A stretch of 64,000 nucleotides of DNA. It comes from Rubrivivax sp. (GTDB lineage Bacteria > Pseudomonadota > Gammaproteobacteria > Burkholderiales > Burkholderiaceae_C). The DNA lies in assembly GCA_019635285.1 (NCBI GenBank), contig JAHBZS010000017.1, forward strand, positions 21,863-85,862, read 5' to 3'. The notes under the pieces were generated by a model. The model was given only the letters and a program-made list of their open reading frames with translations, did not search any database and was not told the DNA's origin. The translations under genes and the position numbers were made by a program. Position 1 is the stretch's first letter. The number at the start of each line of letters is the position of its first letter. This document shows, piece by piece, positions 23,237 to 32,252 of this stretch.

Positions 23237-23584
23237 TCAACCTTTTGCCCACGGGCGGGGGCCGCCCATCACGTGCATGTGCAGGTGCTGCACTTCCTGG
23301 CGGCCGTCCGGGCCGGTGTTGATCAGGGTGCGAAAGCCATTGACCACGCCCAGCTCGCGCATCAGGCGCGGCGCCAGCCCCAGCATGCGGCCGAGCAGCG
23401 CGTCGTGCTCGGGGCGCACGTCGTAGTGCGTGGCGAGGTGCTCCTTGGGGATGATCAGCACGTGCACCGGTGCCCACGGGTTGATGTCGTGGAAGGCCAG
23501 AAGTTCCGGGTCCTCGTAGGCCTTCTTCGAGGGGATCTTGCCTTCGACGATCTTGCAGAAGATGCAATCGGGGTCGTGATTCAT
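23237..23584 (-). CDS. hinT: Histidine triad nucleotide-binding protein HinT
   Basis: A 115-residue HIT-family purine nucleoside phosphoramidase. The triad H100-L-H102-M-H104 is present, and the N-terminal CIFCKIVEGKIPS carries the zinc-type cysteines seen in bacterial HinT. The ribosome-binding site (AGAGGA on the minus strand) directly abuts the end of the MITE-like element at 23594, so the element separates this gene from its natural upstream operon partners. Confidence 0.93.
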   Translation of the reverse strand: MNHDPDCIFCKIVEGKIPSKKAYEDPELLAFHDINPWAPVHVLIIPKEHLATHYDVRPEHDALLGRMLGLAPRLMRELGVVNGFRTLINTGPDGRQEVQHLHMHVMGGPRPWAKG

Positions 23585-23593
23585 CGCGGTCCT

Positions 23594-23869
23594 CTAGTGT
23601 CCTGTCCCGGAAATAACTGGCATTTCGCTGCGCCGTATCGGGGCGCAGGCTAGGCGCGGTCGCGGGTCAAGCCTGGACGGCTTGACCCGTGGCCGCAACA
23701 ACGCATGCGCCCCGATACGGCGCAGCCCGCAGGGTTCGGCCTCTGCGGGGCCCTCGCCGTCCGTCCGAACAGGGGCAAGACGCCCAGTCTTGCCCCTGTT
23801 CGCCCAGCCGCCGATCATCCCCGCAGAGACTCGAACGAAATGCCAGTTATTTCCGGGACAGGACACTAG
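23594..23869. mobile_element. MITE-like element with 30-bp perfect terminal inverted repeats and CTAG target duplication
   Basis: The two ends are perfect inverted copies over 34 bases: 23594-23627 begins CTAGTGTCCTGTCCCGG, and 23836-23869 is its exact reverse complement. The outer CTAG on both sides is probably a 4-bp target duplication, leaving 30-bp inverted repeats that start TG and end CA. No transposase fits in 276 bases. Inside are an inverted pair (GCGCCGTATCGGGGCGC at about 23629-23645 with its partner near 23707-23723), a hairpin GGGTCAAGC/GCTTGACCC (23664-23688), and a hairpin AGGGGCAAGA/TCTTGCCCCT (about 23771-23797). It sits between the DUF4870 stop and the hinT ribosome-binding site. 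Confidence 0.82.
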
Positions 23870-24240
23870 GGCATCGGCTGGTTGGCGTTGAGGTTCATCC
23901 AGCCGCGCACGATGCGGTAGAGGAACCAGATGGAGATCACGCCCCAGGCGATCCAGCCGGGGACGAGCAGCAGCAGCCACAGCGGCGCGGTCACCAGGTA
24001 CAGCCCCGCGGCCCACAGCACGGTGCGGATGCGCCAGCGGAAATGTGATTCCTGCCAGGTGCCGATGGCGCTGTCCTTCTTCACCAGGTCGATGACGAAG
24101 GCCACGATCAGCAGGGCCACGCTGGCCTGCGCGCCCGGCATCACCGCGCCGATGGCGACGACCAGATGCAGAAAGTAGCTGACATGCCCGATGTTCTTCA
24201 GCGTGGTTTCGCGCTCGTCGAGCTGGACGATCTGGTTCAT
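23866..24240 (-). CDS. DUF4870-type membrane protein
   Basis: A 124-residue inner-membrane protein with about three hydrophobic segments ([50 protein letters not shown]). It belongs to the DUF4870 type; function unknown. It starts with an ATGA overlap at the hisE stop and normally sits between hisE and hinT in this group. Its TAG stop is the CTAG at the border of the MITE-like element, so the insertion fell exactly at the gene's last codon without visibly changing the protein. Confidence 0.8.
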   Translation of the reverse strand: MNQIVQLDERETTLKNIGHVSYFLHLVVAIGAVMPGAQASVALLIVAFVIDLVKKDSAIGTWQESHFRWRIRTVLWAAGLYLVTAPLWLLLLVPGWIAWGVISIWFLYRIVRGWMNLNANQPMP

Positions 24241-24587
24241 GTGCCCTCACCCTCCCTGGCCTTCAACTTGCGGGCGGCGAACTCCTCCAGGCCCGATTGC
24301 CCCTCGCGACGCTGCAGTTCGGCCAGCACGTCGGCGGGCTTCAGCCCGGCGTGCGCCAGCAGCAGCATGCAATGGAACCACAGGTCGGCAACCTCGTAGA
24401 CGATCTTGTGGCGGTCGCCGTCCTTGCCGGCCATGACCGTTTCGGTGGCTTCCTCGCCGATCTTCTTCAAGATGGCGTCGCCCCCCTTGGAAAACAAGCG
24501 CGCGACATAACTCTTGTCGGCATCGCCGCCACGGCGCGCCTCGATGACCGCGGCCAGCCGCGCCAGCGTGTCGTCGCCGCTGCTCAT
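24237..24587 (-). CDS. hisE: Phosphoribosyl-ATP pyrophosphohydrolase HisE
   Basis: A 116-residue MazG-like helical enzyme of the second step of histidine synthesis. The motif [28 protein letters not shown] carries the acidic metal ligands, and KKIGEEATE is the family signature. It overlaps hisI by ATGA at its start and the DUF4870 gene by ATGA at its end, so the three are coupled. Confidence 0.94.
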   Translation of the reverse strand: MSSGDDTLARLAAVIEARRGGDADKSYVARLFSKGGDAILKKIGEEATETVMAGKDGDRHKIVYEVADLWFHCMLLLAHAGLKPADVLAELQRREGQSGLEEFAARKLKAREGEGT

Positions 24588-24982
24588 TTGTAGATCCGCT
24601 CCGGGTCGACCAGCACCGGTTCCACATCGTGCCAAGCGCCATCCCGGTAGCGACGGAAGAAGCAGCTGTGGCGTCCGGTATGGCAGGCAATCGAAGGTTC
24701 CGCGGGGTCGTGCCCCAACTGCGTCACCTTCAGCAGCAGCACGTCGTTGTCGCAGTCGAGTCGCATCTCGTGCACCTGCTGGAAATGGCCCGATTCCTCG
24801 CCCTTATGCCACAGACGCCGCCGCGAGCGGCTCCAGTACACCGCCTGGCCGCTCTCGGCCGTGCGCGCCAGCGCCTCGCGGTTCATGAAGGCGAACATCA
24901 GCACGTCGTTGCTGCCCAGCTCCTGCGCGATCACCGGCAGCAGCCCCTGCGCATCCCACTTGACCTCGTCCAGCCAGTCCAT
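24584..24982 (-). CDS. hisI: Phosphoribosyl-AMP cyclohydrolase HisI
   Basis: A 132-residue zinc enzyme that opens the purine ring of PR-AMP in histidine synthesis. It shows the metal-binding [14 protein letters not shown] (Asp/Cys ligands) and [10 protein letters not shown] with the His and Cys ligands. I start at the ATG at 24980-24982 ([10 protein letters not shown]). It is the monofunctional form; HisE is a separate overlapping gene. Confidence 0.95.
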   Translation of the reverse strand: MDWLDEVKWDAQGLLPVIAQELGSNDVLMFAFMNREALARTAESGQAVYWSRSRRRLWHKGEESGHFQQVHEMRLDCDNDVLLLKVTQLGHDPAEPSIACHTGRHSCFFRRYRDGAWHDVEPVLVDPERIYK

Positions 24983-24998
24983 CGGGGCAGTGTAGCAA

Positions 24999-25427
24999 TC
25001 AGCCTGCGTGCGTCGGCCCCGCAAAGCCCTGGTCCGCGGCGAACCATTGCAGCACCGGCACGGTGCCCGGCAGCACCGGCTGCACCTGCACCGGCAAGGT
25101 CTGCCAGGCCATCGCCTGGCGCTCGCGCATCTCGAATTCACCCTGCCAGTCGAAGACCTTGCAGAAGTGCAGGCGCACGCGGGCATGCGCGTAGTCCACC
25201 AGTTCGGTCTTCCACGGCAACGCGGCGCCGATGCGGATGCCCAGCTCCTCGTGCAGCTCGCGGCGCAGCGCCTGTTCCACCGTCTCGCCGGCTTCCAGCT
25301 TGCCGCCCGGGAACTCCCAGTAACCGGCGTAGACCTTGCCCTCGGGCCGGCTGGTCAGCAGGAACTTGCCGTCGCGGTCGATGAGCACGCCCACCGCGAC
25401 GTCGACCGGCACCCGCTCGTCGCTCAT
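24999..25427 (-). CDS. mutT: NUDIX hydrolase, probable 8-oxo-dGTP diphosphatase MutT
   Basis: A 142-residue NUDIX protein. The NUDIX box [24 protein letters not shown] lies at residues about 42-65 with all acidic metal ligands. The preceding [11 protein letters not shown] is typical of MutT, which removes oxidised dGTP. Paralogous NUDIX enzymes cannot be excluded. It lies between the DUF815 ATPase gene and hisI on the same strand. Confidence 0.85.
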   Translation of the reverse strand: MSDERVPVDVAVGVLIDRDGKFLLTSRPEGKVYAGYWEFPGGKLEAGETVEQALRRELHEELGIRIGAALPWKTELVDYAHARVRLHFCKVFDWQGEFEMRERQAMAWQTLPVQVQPVLPGTVPVLQWFAADQGFAGPTHAG

Positions 25428-25472
25428 GGCGCTGGCCTTTGCGCCCAGCGCTGCAGGGCTGGCGCTACGGAG

Positions 25473-25532
25473 CGGCCCTGCACGTTCAAGCTCGATGCTT
25501 TCCGGCCCCGCGCGCTCAAGCGTGATGCCTTC
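25473..25532. repeat. Imperfect tandem duplication of 30 bases
   Basis: Two adjacent 30-base units, 25473-25502 and 25503-25532, both begin CGGCCC and share TTCAAG or CTCAAG followed by GATGC-TTC. About five in six positions agree. The second unit runs into the end of the DUF815 gene (stop at 25516), so the gene tail may derive from the duplication. Confidence 0.45.
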
Positions 25533-26388
25533 CGGAATAGTCCTTGGCGAACTGATAGGCCACGCGGCCGGAACGCGAGCCGCGCTCCAGCGCCCACACC
25601 AGGCTTTCCTGGCGCGCCGCGGCGATGGCCGCCTCGTCGACGCCGAATCCGCGCAGCCATTGCGCGACGATGGCCAGATATTCCGCCTGCGTGAAGGGGT
25701 AGAAGCTGACCCACAGCCCGAAGCGCTCGGACAGCGAGATCTTCTCCTCCACCACCTCGCCAGGATGCACCTCGCCGTCCTCGGTGTGCTTGTAGCTCAG
25801 GTTCTCCGACATGTACTCGGGCAGCAGATGGCGGCGGTTGCTGGTGGCGTAGATCAGCACGTTGTCCGACGCCTGCGCCACCGACCCGTCGAGGATCGAC
25901 TTCAGCGCCTTGTAGCCGGGCTCGCCCTCGTCGAAGCTCAGGTCGTCGCAGTAGATGATGAAGCGCTCGGGCCGCTCGGCCACCTGCTCGACGATGTCCG
26001 GCAGGTCCACCAGGTCCACCTTGTCGACCTCGATCAAGCGCAGGCCGCGCGGCGCGAATGCATTCAGGCAGGCCTTGATCAGCGAGCTCTTGCCAGTGCC
26101 GCGGGCGCCGGTGAGCAGCACGTTGTTGGCGCCATGCCCGGCGACGAACTGCTCGGTGTTGCGCAGCAAGCGCTCCTTCTGCGGCTCCACCTCCACCAGG
26201 TCGTCCAGGCGGATGCGCGCCACATGACGCACCGGCTCGATGGCGCCGGAACTGCCGCGCCGGCGGTAGCGGAAGGCGATCGACGCGTTCCAGTCAGGCG
26301 CGGACAGCGGCTGTGGCAGCACCGCTTCGACGCGCGCCAGCAGGGATTCGGCACGCGCCAGCAACGATTCGAGGGCGTTGGCATTCAT
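25516..26388 (-). CDS. DUF815 AAA-type ATPase
   Basis: A 290-residue ATPase. Walker A GARGTGKSS lies near residues 92-100, Walker B in FIIYCDDLSFDE, and sensor-like ATSNRRHL follows. DUF815 proteins are widespread AAA+ proteins of unknown cellular role. It overlaps the pdeM stop by ATGA and is followed by mutT, a recurrent pairing in betaproteobacteria. The last residues may be extended by a local duplication. Confidence 0.85.
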   Translation of the reverse strand: MNANALESLLARAESLLARVEAVLPQPLSAPDWNASIAFRYRRRGSSGAIEPVRHVARIRLDDLVEVEPQKERLLRNTEQFVAGHGANNVLLTGARGTGKSSLIKACLNAFAPRGLRLIEVDKVDLVDLPDIVEQVAERPERFIIYCDDLSFDEGEPGYKALKSILDGSVAQASDNVLIYATSNRRHLLPEYMSENLSYKHTEDGEVHPGEVVEEKISLSERFGLWVSFYPFTQAEYLAIVAQWLRGFGVDEAAIAAARQESLVWALERGSRSGRVAYQFAKDYSGRHHA

Positions 26389-27050
26389 GCCGCCAGTGTA
26401 GGCTGCGGCAGCGGCGCCACCGTGTCGCCGGCGACCACGAACACCCGTTCGCCGGGCTGCGCGCGCACCGCATGCATGCCGGTGAAGGCACCGAAGGCCG
26501 GCAGCACACCGACGCGCGCGCCGAAGTGGAAACACGGCAGCCGCAGGCGTTGATGCGCCGCGCCGCCGAGCACCACGCACGGGTGCAGATGCCCGGCCAG
26601 CACGTAGCCGTCGGCCCGCGCCTGCGGATGGTGGCAAAGCCGCAGGCCGCCCAGGGCCAGCGGCTCGTCGACCACCTGCACGCCCAGCTCCGGCGGCGGG
26701 TCGCCGGCACGCGCGTCATGGTTGCCGCGCACCAGCAGCAGGTCTAGCGCGGCATGCGCGCGGCGCCATTGCGCCAGCGCCTGCAGGGTCGCCGGCACGC
26801 GGCCCTGCGCGGAATGCAGCAGGTCGCCCAGGAAGACCACGCGGCGCGCCCCGCTGGCCGCCACCGCCTCGCTGAGCACTTGCAGGTTCTGCTCCGTCGT
26901 GCCGCGCGGCACCGGCACGCCCAGGCGGCGGAAGCTGGCCGCCTTGCCGAAGTGCAGGTCGGCCACCAGCAGACAGCGCTCCTGCGTCAACAACGCCGCG
27001 CGCTGCGGCAGCAGCGCCAGCGGCGCGCCGCCGACCTCGACTTCGAGCAT
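26385..27050 (-). CDS. pdeM: PdeM-type metallophosphoesterase (ligase-associated endonuclease family)
   Basis: A 221-residue calcineurin-like phosphoesterase. The metal motifs are DLHFGKA, GDLLHS, RGNHD and AGHLHP. The family is annotated as the ligase-associated DNA damage response endonuclease PdeM, normally linked to an Lhr-type helicase and an ATP-dependent DNA ligase. Neither partner is adjacent here, so its role in repair is inferred from the family. The ATG at 27048-27050 (MLEVEVGG) gives the family length. Confidence 0.82.
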   Translation of the reverse strand: MLEVEVGGAPLALLPQRAALLTQERCLLVADLHFGKAASFRRLGVPVPRGTTEQNLQVLSEAVAASGARRVVFLGDLLHSAQGRVPATLQALAQWRRAHAALDLLLVRGNHDARAGDPPPELGVQVVDEPLALGGLRLCHHPQARADGYVLAGHLHPCVVLGGAAHQRLRLPCFHFGARVGVLPAFGAFTGMHAVRAQPGERVFVVAGDTVAPLPQPTLAA

Positions 27051-27057
27051 CGCGGCG

Positions 27058-27768
27058 TCAGGCGGCCAGCCGCCGCAGCGCCAGGTCCAGATGTTCGGTG
27101 GGCAACCGCTTGAAGCCGGAGCGCGCATAGCGCTGCAGCCGGCCGACGGTGAGTGCGGTCAGCGCCGAGGCCAGCGCCTGGGCGTCGACCGTCGGCGTGG
27201 CCGAGCCGGCGGCTTCGGCCGCCAGCCGCAGCGACTGCCGCAGCTGTGATTCGACGCGGTCGAAGAACAGGTTCATGCGCGCGGTCAGCCGCTCGTGCTC
27301 GAAGACCAGCGCATCGCCCACCATGACGCGCGTCATGCCCGGGTTCTTCTCGCCGAACTGCAGCAGCACGGCGACGATGCGCTGCGTCTGCTCGGCGCCG
27401 CCGCTTTCGCGCTCGACGATCTGGTTGACCAGCGTGAAGACGCTGGACTCGATGAACTCGATCAGCCCTTCGAACATCTGCGCCTTGCTGGCGAAGTGGC
27501 GGTACAGCGCCGCCTCGCTGACCGACAGCCGCGCCGCCAGCGCCGCCGTGGTGATGCGCTCGGCGCCCGGCTGTTCGAGCATCGTGGCCAGTGTCTGCAG
27601 GATCTGCACCCGGCGCTCGCCCGGCTTGGGGCGTTTGCGCGTGCGCGCCGGCGGCGTCACTGCCTCGGGGGCGGCATCGGTGTCGGCGACGGCGGGAGGC
27701 CGCTCTTCCGGCAGGTCCTGCACGGCGGCGGCCTCGGTGGCCCCAGGGCTCTGCGGGGTGTCGGACAT
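27058..27768 (-). CDS. slmA: Nucleoid occlusion factor SlmA (TetR family)
   Basis: A 236-residue TetR-fold DNA-binding protein. A Pro/Glu-rich, poorly conserved N-terminus (residues 1-45) precedes the helix-turn-helix ITTAALAARLSVSEAALYRHFASKAQMFEGLIEFIE, which is diagnostic of SlmA. SlmA binds chromosomal sites and blocks FtsZ rings over the nucleoid. It lies downstream of argB and the HAD gene, its usual neighbourhood in this order. Confidence 0.92.
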   Translation of the reverse strand: MSDTPQSPGATEAAAVQDLPEERPPAVADTDAAPEAVTPPARTRKRPKPGERRVQILQTLATMLEQPGAERITTAALAARLSVSEAALYRHFASKAQMFEGLIEFIESSVFTLVNQIVERESGGAEQTQRIVAVLLQFGEKNPGMTRVMVGDALVFEHERLTARMNLFFDRVESQLRQSLRLAAEAAGSATPTVDAQALASALTALTVGRLQRYARSGFKRLPTEHLDLALRRLAA

Positions 27769-27868
27769 GGCTGTCGGCTGCTCTGCGGCTTCAGGTGCCG
27801 GCAGATTCTTGCATAGCGGGCAGAGGCCTCCGTGTGCAGGTAAACACTGACTTCGGCCAGCCGCGAGC

Positions 27869-28342
27869 TCAGCCCTGCGGATGTGTCGGGTCGATCCAGC
27901 GCACGTCTTCCGGCCGCTCGGCCGGCTCGATGTCCAGGTTGACGGCCACCGCCTCGCCGTCGCTGCGCACCAGCACGCATTCCAGGGTCTGGTCGGCGCT
28001 GGCATTGATCTCCTGGTGCGGCACGAAGGGCGGCACGTAGATGAAGTCGCCGGGCCCGGCCTCGGCGACGAACTCCAGCGCCTCGCCCCAGCGCATGCGC
28101 GCCCGGCCCTTGACCACGTAGATCACGCTTTCCAGCGGGCCGTGGTGATGCGCGCCGGTCTTGGCATTGGGATGGATGTGCACGGTGCCGGCCCACAGCT
28201 TCTGCGCGCCGACGCGCGCGAAGTTGATCGCCGCCTTGCGGTCCATGCCCGGGGTCTGTGCGGTATTCGGGTCCAGACGGTCGCCGGGAATGACGCGCAC
28301 GCCATCGTGCTTCCAGGCAGCTGGGGTCGGGGTGTCGCTCAT
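27869..28342 (-). CDS. Cupin-domain protein
   Basis: A 157-residue single cupin barrel. The metal motif 1 (HIHPNAKTGAHHHGPLESVIYVVKGR) lies near residues 65-90 and motif 2 (PGDFIYVPPFVPHQ) near 108-121; His and Glu ligands are present. Substrate unknown. The ATG at 28340-28342 (MSDTPTPAAW) is chosen over one ten codons upstream. It lies between slmA and the HAD phosphatase, same strand. Confidence 0.8.
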   Translation of the reverse strand: MSDTPTPAAWKHDGVRVIPGDRLDPNTAQTPGMDRKAAINFARVGAQKLWAGTVHIHPNAKTGAHHHGPLESVIYVVKGRARMRWGEALEFVAEAGPGDFIYVPPFVPHQEINASADQTLECVLVRSDGEAVAVNLDIEPAERPEDVRWIDPTHPQG

Positions 28343-28380
28343 GGTCGGGCTCCGCGCGGGGGAAGGGATCATTCTGCCGC

Positions 28381-29052
28381 TCAGCGCAAGCTGCGCAACG
28401 CGCGCAGGCTGCGCGTGCGCACGTCCACGTAGGGCGGCTTGAGGTGGAAGCGCGCCCCCGGCTTGCCGGCGGCGCGCGTCCAGCGCTGCATCCAGACGGT
28501 CTTCATGCCCACGCTGCGCGCCGCCTTCTGGTGCTGCAGCGTGTCCTCGACCAGCACGCAGCGGGCTGCGGGCACGCGCAGGCGCTTCAGCAGCGCGCGG
28601 AACATGCGCGCATCCGGCTTGGGCCGCAGCTCGCCGAACATGCGCATGTCCTCGATGCTGATCAGCGCCTCGAAGTGGTGGCCAATGCCCAGCGCGCCGA
28701 GCACGCGCTCGGCATAGGCGCGCGGCGCGTTGGTCAGGATGAACTTGCGGCCGCGCAGTTGCCGCAGCACGGCGACATCCGCGGCATGGCTGCGCACCAC
28801 CTGCTCCAGCCCCGGCAGCAGGTGCGTGTGGTGCAGAAAGTGCGCCGCATCCACCGCATGGTGCTTGACCAGGCCCAGCAGAGTGGCGCCGTAGCGCAGC
28901 CAGTAGCGGCGGCGCAGCGCGTCGGACTCGTCCTTCGTCAGGCCCAGATGCTGCTGGATGTATTCGCCGAAGGACCGATGCAGCCCCGGCATCGACGCGC
29001 TCGACGCATCGTGCAGCGTGTCGTCCAGATCAAAAAGCCAGACGCGTTTCAT
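28381..29052 (-). CDS. HAD-family pyrimidine 5'-nucleotidase
   Basis: A 223-residue HAD phosphatase of the SDT1/YjjG-like type. Motif I is FDLDDTLHDAS with both catalytic aspartates, motif II is LTNAP, and the later motifs are KPDARMF and VEDTLQHQKAA. Members dephosphorylate pyrimidine nucleoside monophosphates; the exact substrate is inferred. It normally sits between argB and slmA in Burkholderiales, as here apart from the inserted cupin and lipoprotein genes. Confidence 0.85.
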   Translation of the reverse strand: MKRVWLFDLDDTLHDASSASMPGLHRSFGEYIQQHLGLTKDESDALRRRYWLRYGATLLGLVKHHAVDAAHFLHHTHLLPGLEQVVRSHAADVAVLRQLRGRKFILTNAPRAYAERVLGALGIGHHFEALISIEDMRMFGELRPKPDARMFRALLKRLRVPAARCVLVEDTLQHQKAARSVGMKTVWMQRWTRAAGKPGARFHLKPPYVDVRTRSLRALRSLR

Positions 29053-29120
29053 CGGGGCGGGAACTTCCGGGGGCGGTCGATAATCATCGATTGACTGTGG
29101 AACAGCGGGCACGGCAGCGC

Positions 29121-29684
29121 ATGGATCTTCGGCGGACGCTTCGGCACCGGCTGGTCGCGGCCGCCGGCTGCGCGGCCGCGACGATGCTCGCGGGCTGCAC
29201 CCTGCCGTCCGGCGTGGGCAGCGGCCCGCCGTCGGTGTACCAGCACGAGCGTTTCCAGTCCGACGAGACCTTCTCGCGCCTGTTCGACGCCAACGTGCAG
29301 GACACCTGCGAGGCCGCGCGCCGTGCGCTGCTGAGCCAGGGCTACATCATCACCGCGTCGCGCAGCGACGCCATCGCCGGGGCCAAGCGCTTCCAGCCCG
29401 AAGGCGAGGTGCACATCGAGATCAGCTTCACCGTGGTCTGCGTGCCCGAGGGCCCGGACGGCGTGCTCGCCACCGCCTTCGTGTCGGCGCAGCAGGACCG
29501 CTACGCATTGAAGAAGGTGCCCAACAACACCAGCGTCGGTGTCGGCGTGTTCGGCTCGATCTCGGTGCCGCTGTCGTCTAGCGAGGACTCGCTGGTCAAG
29601 GTCGGCTCCGAGACCATCCCGGCCGGAGGCTTCTACGACCGCTACTTCGCGCTGATGCAGCGCCTGCTCGCCGACATGCGCTAG
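29121..29684 (+). CDS. DUF2242 lipoprotein
   Basis: A 187-residue predicted lipoprotein. The signal peptide ends in the lipobox LAGC (residues about 23-26 from MDLRRTLRHR). The mature part holds a DUF2242-like domain of unknown function with SVYQHERFQSDETFSR, then repeated beta-strand patterns and a final SETIPAGGFYDRYFALMQRLL. It is the only + strand gene in this stretch, divergent from the HAD gene and convergent with argB. An ATG ten codons upstream is possible but the signal peptide fits the chosen start. Confidence 0.8.
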   Translation: MDLRRTLRHRLVAAAGCAAATMLAGCTLPSGVGSGPPSVYQHERFQSDETFSRLFDANVQDTCEAARRALLSQGYIITASRSDAIAGAKRFQPEGEVHIEISFTVVCVPEGPDGVLATAFVSAQQDRYALKKVPNNTSVGVGVFGSISVPLSSSEDSLVKVGSETIPAGGFYDRYFALMQRLLADMR

Positions 29685-29698
29685 GAGCCTGGGCGGGT

Positions 29699-30778
<1,080 letters not shown>

Positions 30779-30842
30779 TCATCCAAGGGCGACCGGGCCG
30801 ACGCGACAGCGCGGCCGGGGCAGACATGAAGGAGATTGCGTC

Positions 30843-31118
30843 ATGAACCGAGGCATTGCCGCCACCCTGCTGGCCCTGGCCGCCGCCGCCGCGCAGGCGC
30901 AGGCCTACGACGGCGAGGTGATGAAGATCGACAAGGCGCAGAACAAGCTGACCTTGAAGCACGGCGAGCTGAAGGGCCTGGACATGCCGCCGATGACCAT
31001 GGTCTTCCGCATGCAGGACGCCAAGGCGCTGGACACGCTGGCCGTCGGCGACCGCGTCAGGTTCGACGCCGCCAAGGTGGGCGGCGCCTACACCGTGACC
31101 GCCATCCGCAAGATGTAG
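30843..31118 (+). CDS. CusF-like periplasmic copper-binding protein
   Basis: A 91-residue protein with a signal peptide ending near AQAQA (residues about 16-20) and a single CusF/DUF-type beta barrel. The metal segment is LKHGELKGLDMPPMTMVF: the His and the two Met of MTM match CusF, while the Trp that caps copper in E. coli CusF is replaced by Met (DMPPMTM), as in many stand-alone members. It probably chaperones Cu(I) or Ag(I) in the periplasm. AAGGAG at 30829-30834 is a strong ribosome-binding site. No efflux pump genes are adjacent. Confidence 0.85.
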   Translation: MNRGIAATLLALAAAAAQAQAYDGEVMKIDKAQNKLTLKHGELKGLDMPPMTMVFRMQDAKALDTLAVGDRVRFDAAKVGGAYTVTAIRKM

Positions 31119-31189
31119 CGCACGCGGCGCGCGCGGGCCCCGCGCGGGCCCGATAGCATGCGCCCGCACAACCTCAAGGAGACGGCCCC

Positions 31190-32233
31190 ATGGGAAGCAC
31201 GCTGAGCCAGCTCGTCAACCACCAGGTGCGCCTGGCGTCGCGCCCCGTGGGCATGGCCACCGCCGAGAACTGGCGCTTCGGCACCGAGCCGGTGGCCGAG
31301 CCCGCCGACGGCGCGGTGCTGGTGAAGACGCTGGTGCTGTCGCTGGACCCGGCGATGCGCGGCTGGCTCAACGAAGGCAAAAGCTACATCCCGCCGGTGG
31401 GCATCGGCGAAGTCATGCGCGCCGGCGGCGTCGGCCGCGTGATCGCCTCGAAGAACCCCGACTTCGCGCCCGGCGACGTGGTCAGCGGCCTGCTCGGCGT
31501 GCAGGAATACTGCCAGGCCGCGGTGGGCGTGCCCGGCGGCCGGCTGGAGAAGATCGACCTGAAGGTGGGCACGCCGGCGCAGTGGCTCAACGTCTTCGGC
31601 ATGCCCGGCATGACCGCCTATTTCGGCCTGATGGACATCGGCCAGCCCAAGGCCGGCGAGACGCTGGTGGTGTCCGGCGCGGCCGGCGCGGTGGGCCAGA
31701 CCGTGGGCCAGCTGGCCAAGATCAAGGGCTGCCGCGTGGTCGGCATCGCCGGCGGCGCGGCCAAGTGCGACTGGGTGGTCAAGGAGCTGGGTTTCGACGC
31801 CTGCATCGACTACAAGGGCGGCTCGGTGCGCGAGGGCCTCAAAGCCCACTGCCCCAAGGGCATCGACATCTATTTCGACAACGTCGGCGGCGACATCCTC
31901 GACCATGCGCTGGCCAAGCTGGCGCCCAAGGCGCGCATCGTCATCTGCGGCGCGATCAGCCAGTACAACAACACCGCGCCGATGCAGGGCCCCAAGAACT
32001 ACATGTCGCTGCTGGTCAACCGGGCGCGCATGGAAGGCATGGTGGTCTTCGACTATGCCGCGCGCTTCCCGCAGGCCATCGCCGAGCTGGCCGGCTACCT
32101 GAAGGACGGCCGCATGAAGAGCAAGGAAGACATCGTCGACGGTGGCGTGGCCGCCTTCCCGCAGACGCTGAACAAGCTCTTCGCCGGCGAGAACTTCGGC
32201 AAGCTGGTGCTGCGCGTGGCGGCCGACGATTGA
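31190..32233 (+). CDS. NADP-dependent oxidoreductase, zinc-free medium-chain (CurA/prostaglandin reductase type)
   Basis: A 347-residue MDR-superfamily enzyme. The nucleotide motif is SGAAGAVGQTVGQLAKIKG near residues 155-173, followed by VVGIAGGAAKCDW. YFDNVGGDILDHAL and CGAISQYNN are signatures of the leukotriene B4 12-hydroxydehydrogenase / CurA group, which reduces alkenals and enones. No catalytic zinc site is present. AAGGAGA at 31176-31182 supports the start. It converges on the degenerate DUF2086 gene. Confidence 0.88.
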   Translation: MGSTLSQLVNHQVRLASRPVGMATAENWRFGTEPVAEPADGAVLVKTLVLSLDPAMRGWLNEGKSYIPPVGIGEVMRAGGVGRVIASKNPDFAPGDVVSGLLGVQEYCQAAVGVPGGRLEKIDLKVGTPAQWLNVFGMPGMTAYFGLMDIGQPKAGETLVVSGAAGAVGQTVGQLAKIKGCRVVGIAGGAAKCDWVVKELGFDACIDYKGGSVREGLKAHCPKGIDIYFDNVGGDILDHALAKLAPKARIVICGAISQYNNTAPMQGPKNYMSLLVNRARMEGMVVFDYAARFPQAIAELAGYLKDGRMKSKEDIVDGGVAAFPQTLNKLFAGENFGKLVLRVAADD

Positions 32234-32252
32234 CGCGGCCCGCGCCGGGCCC

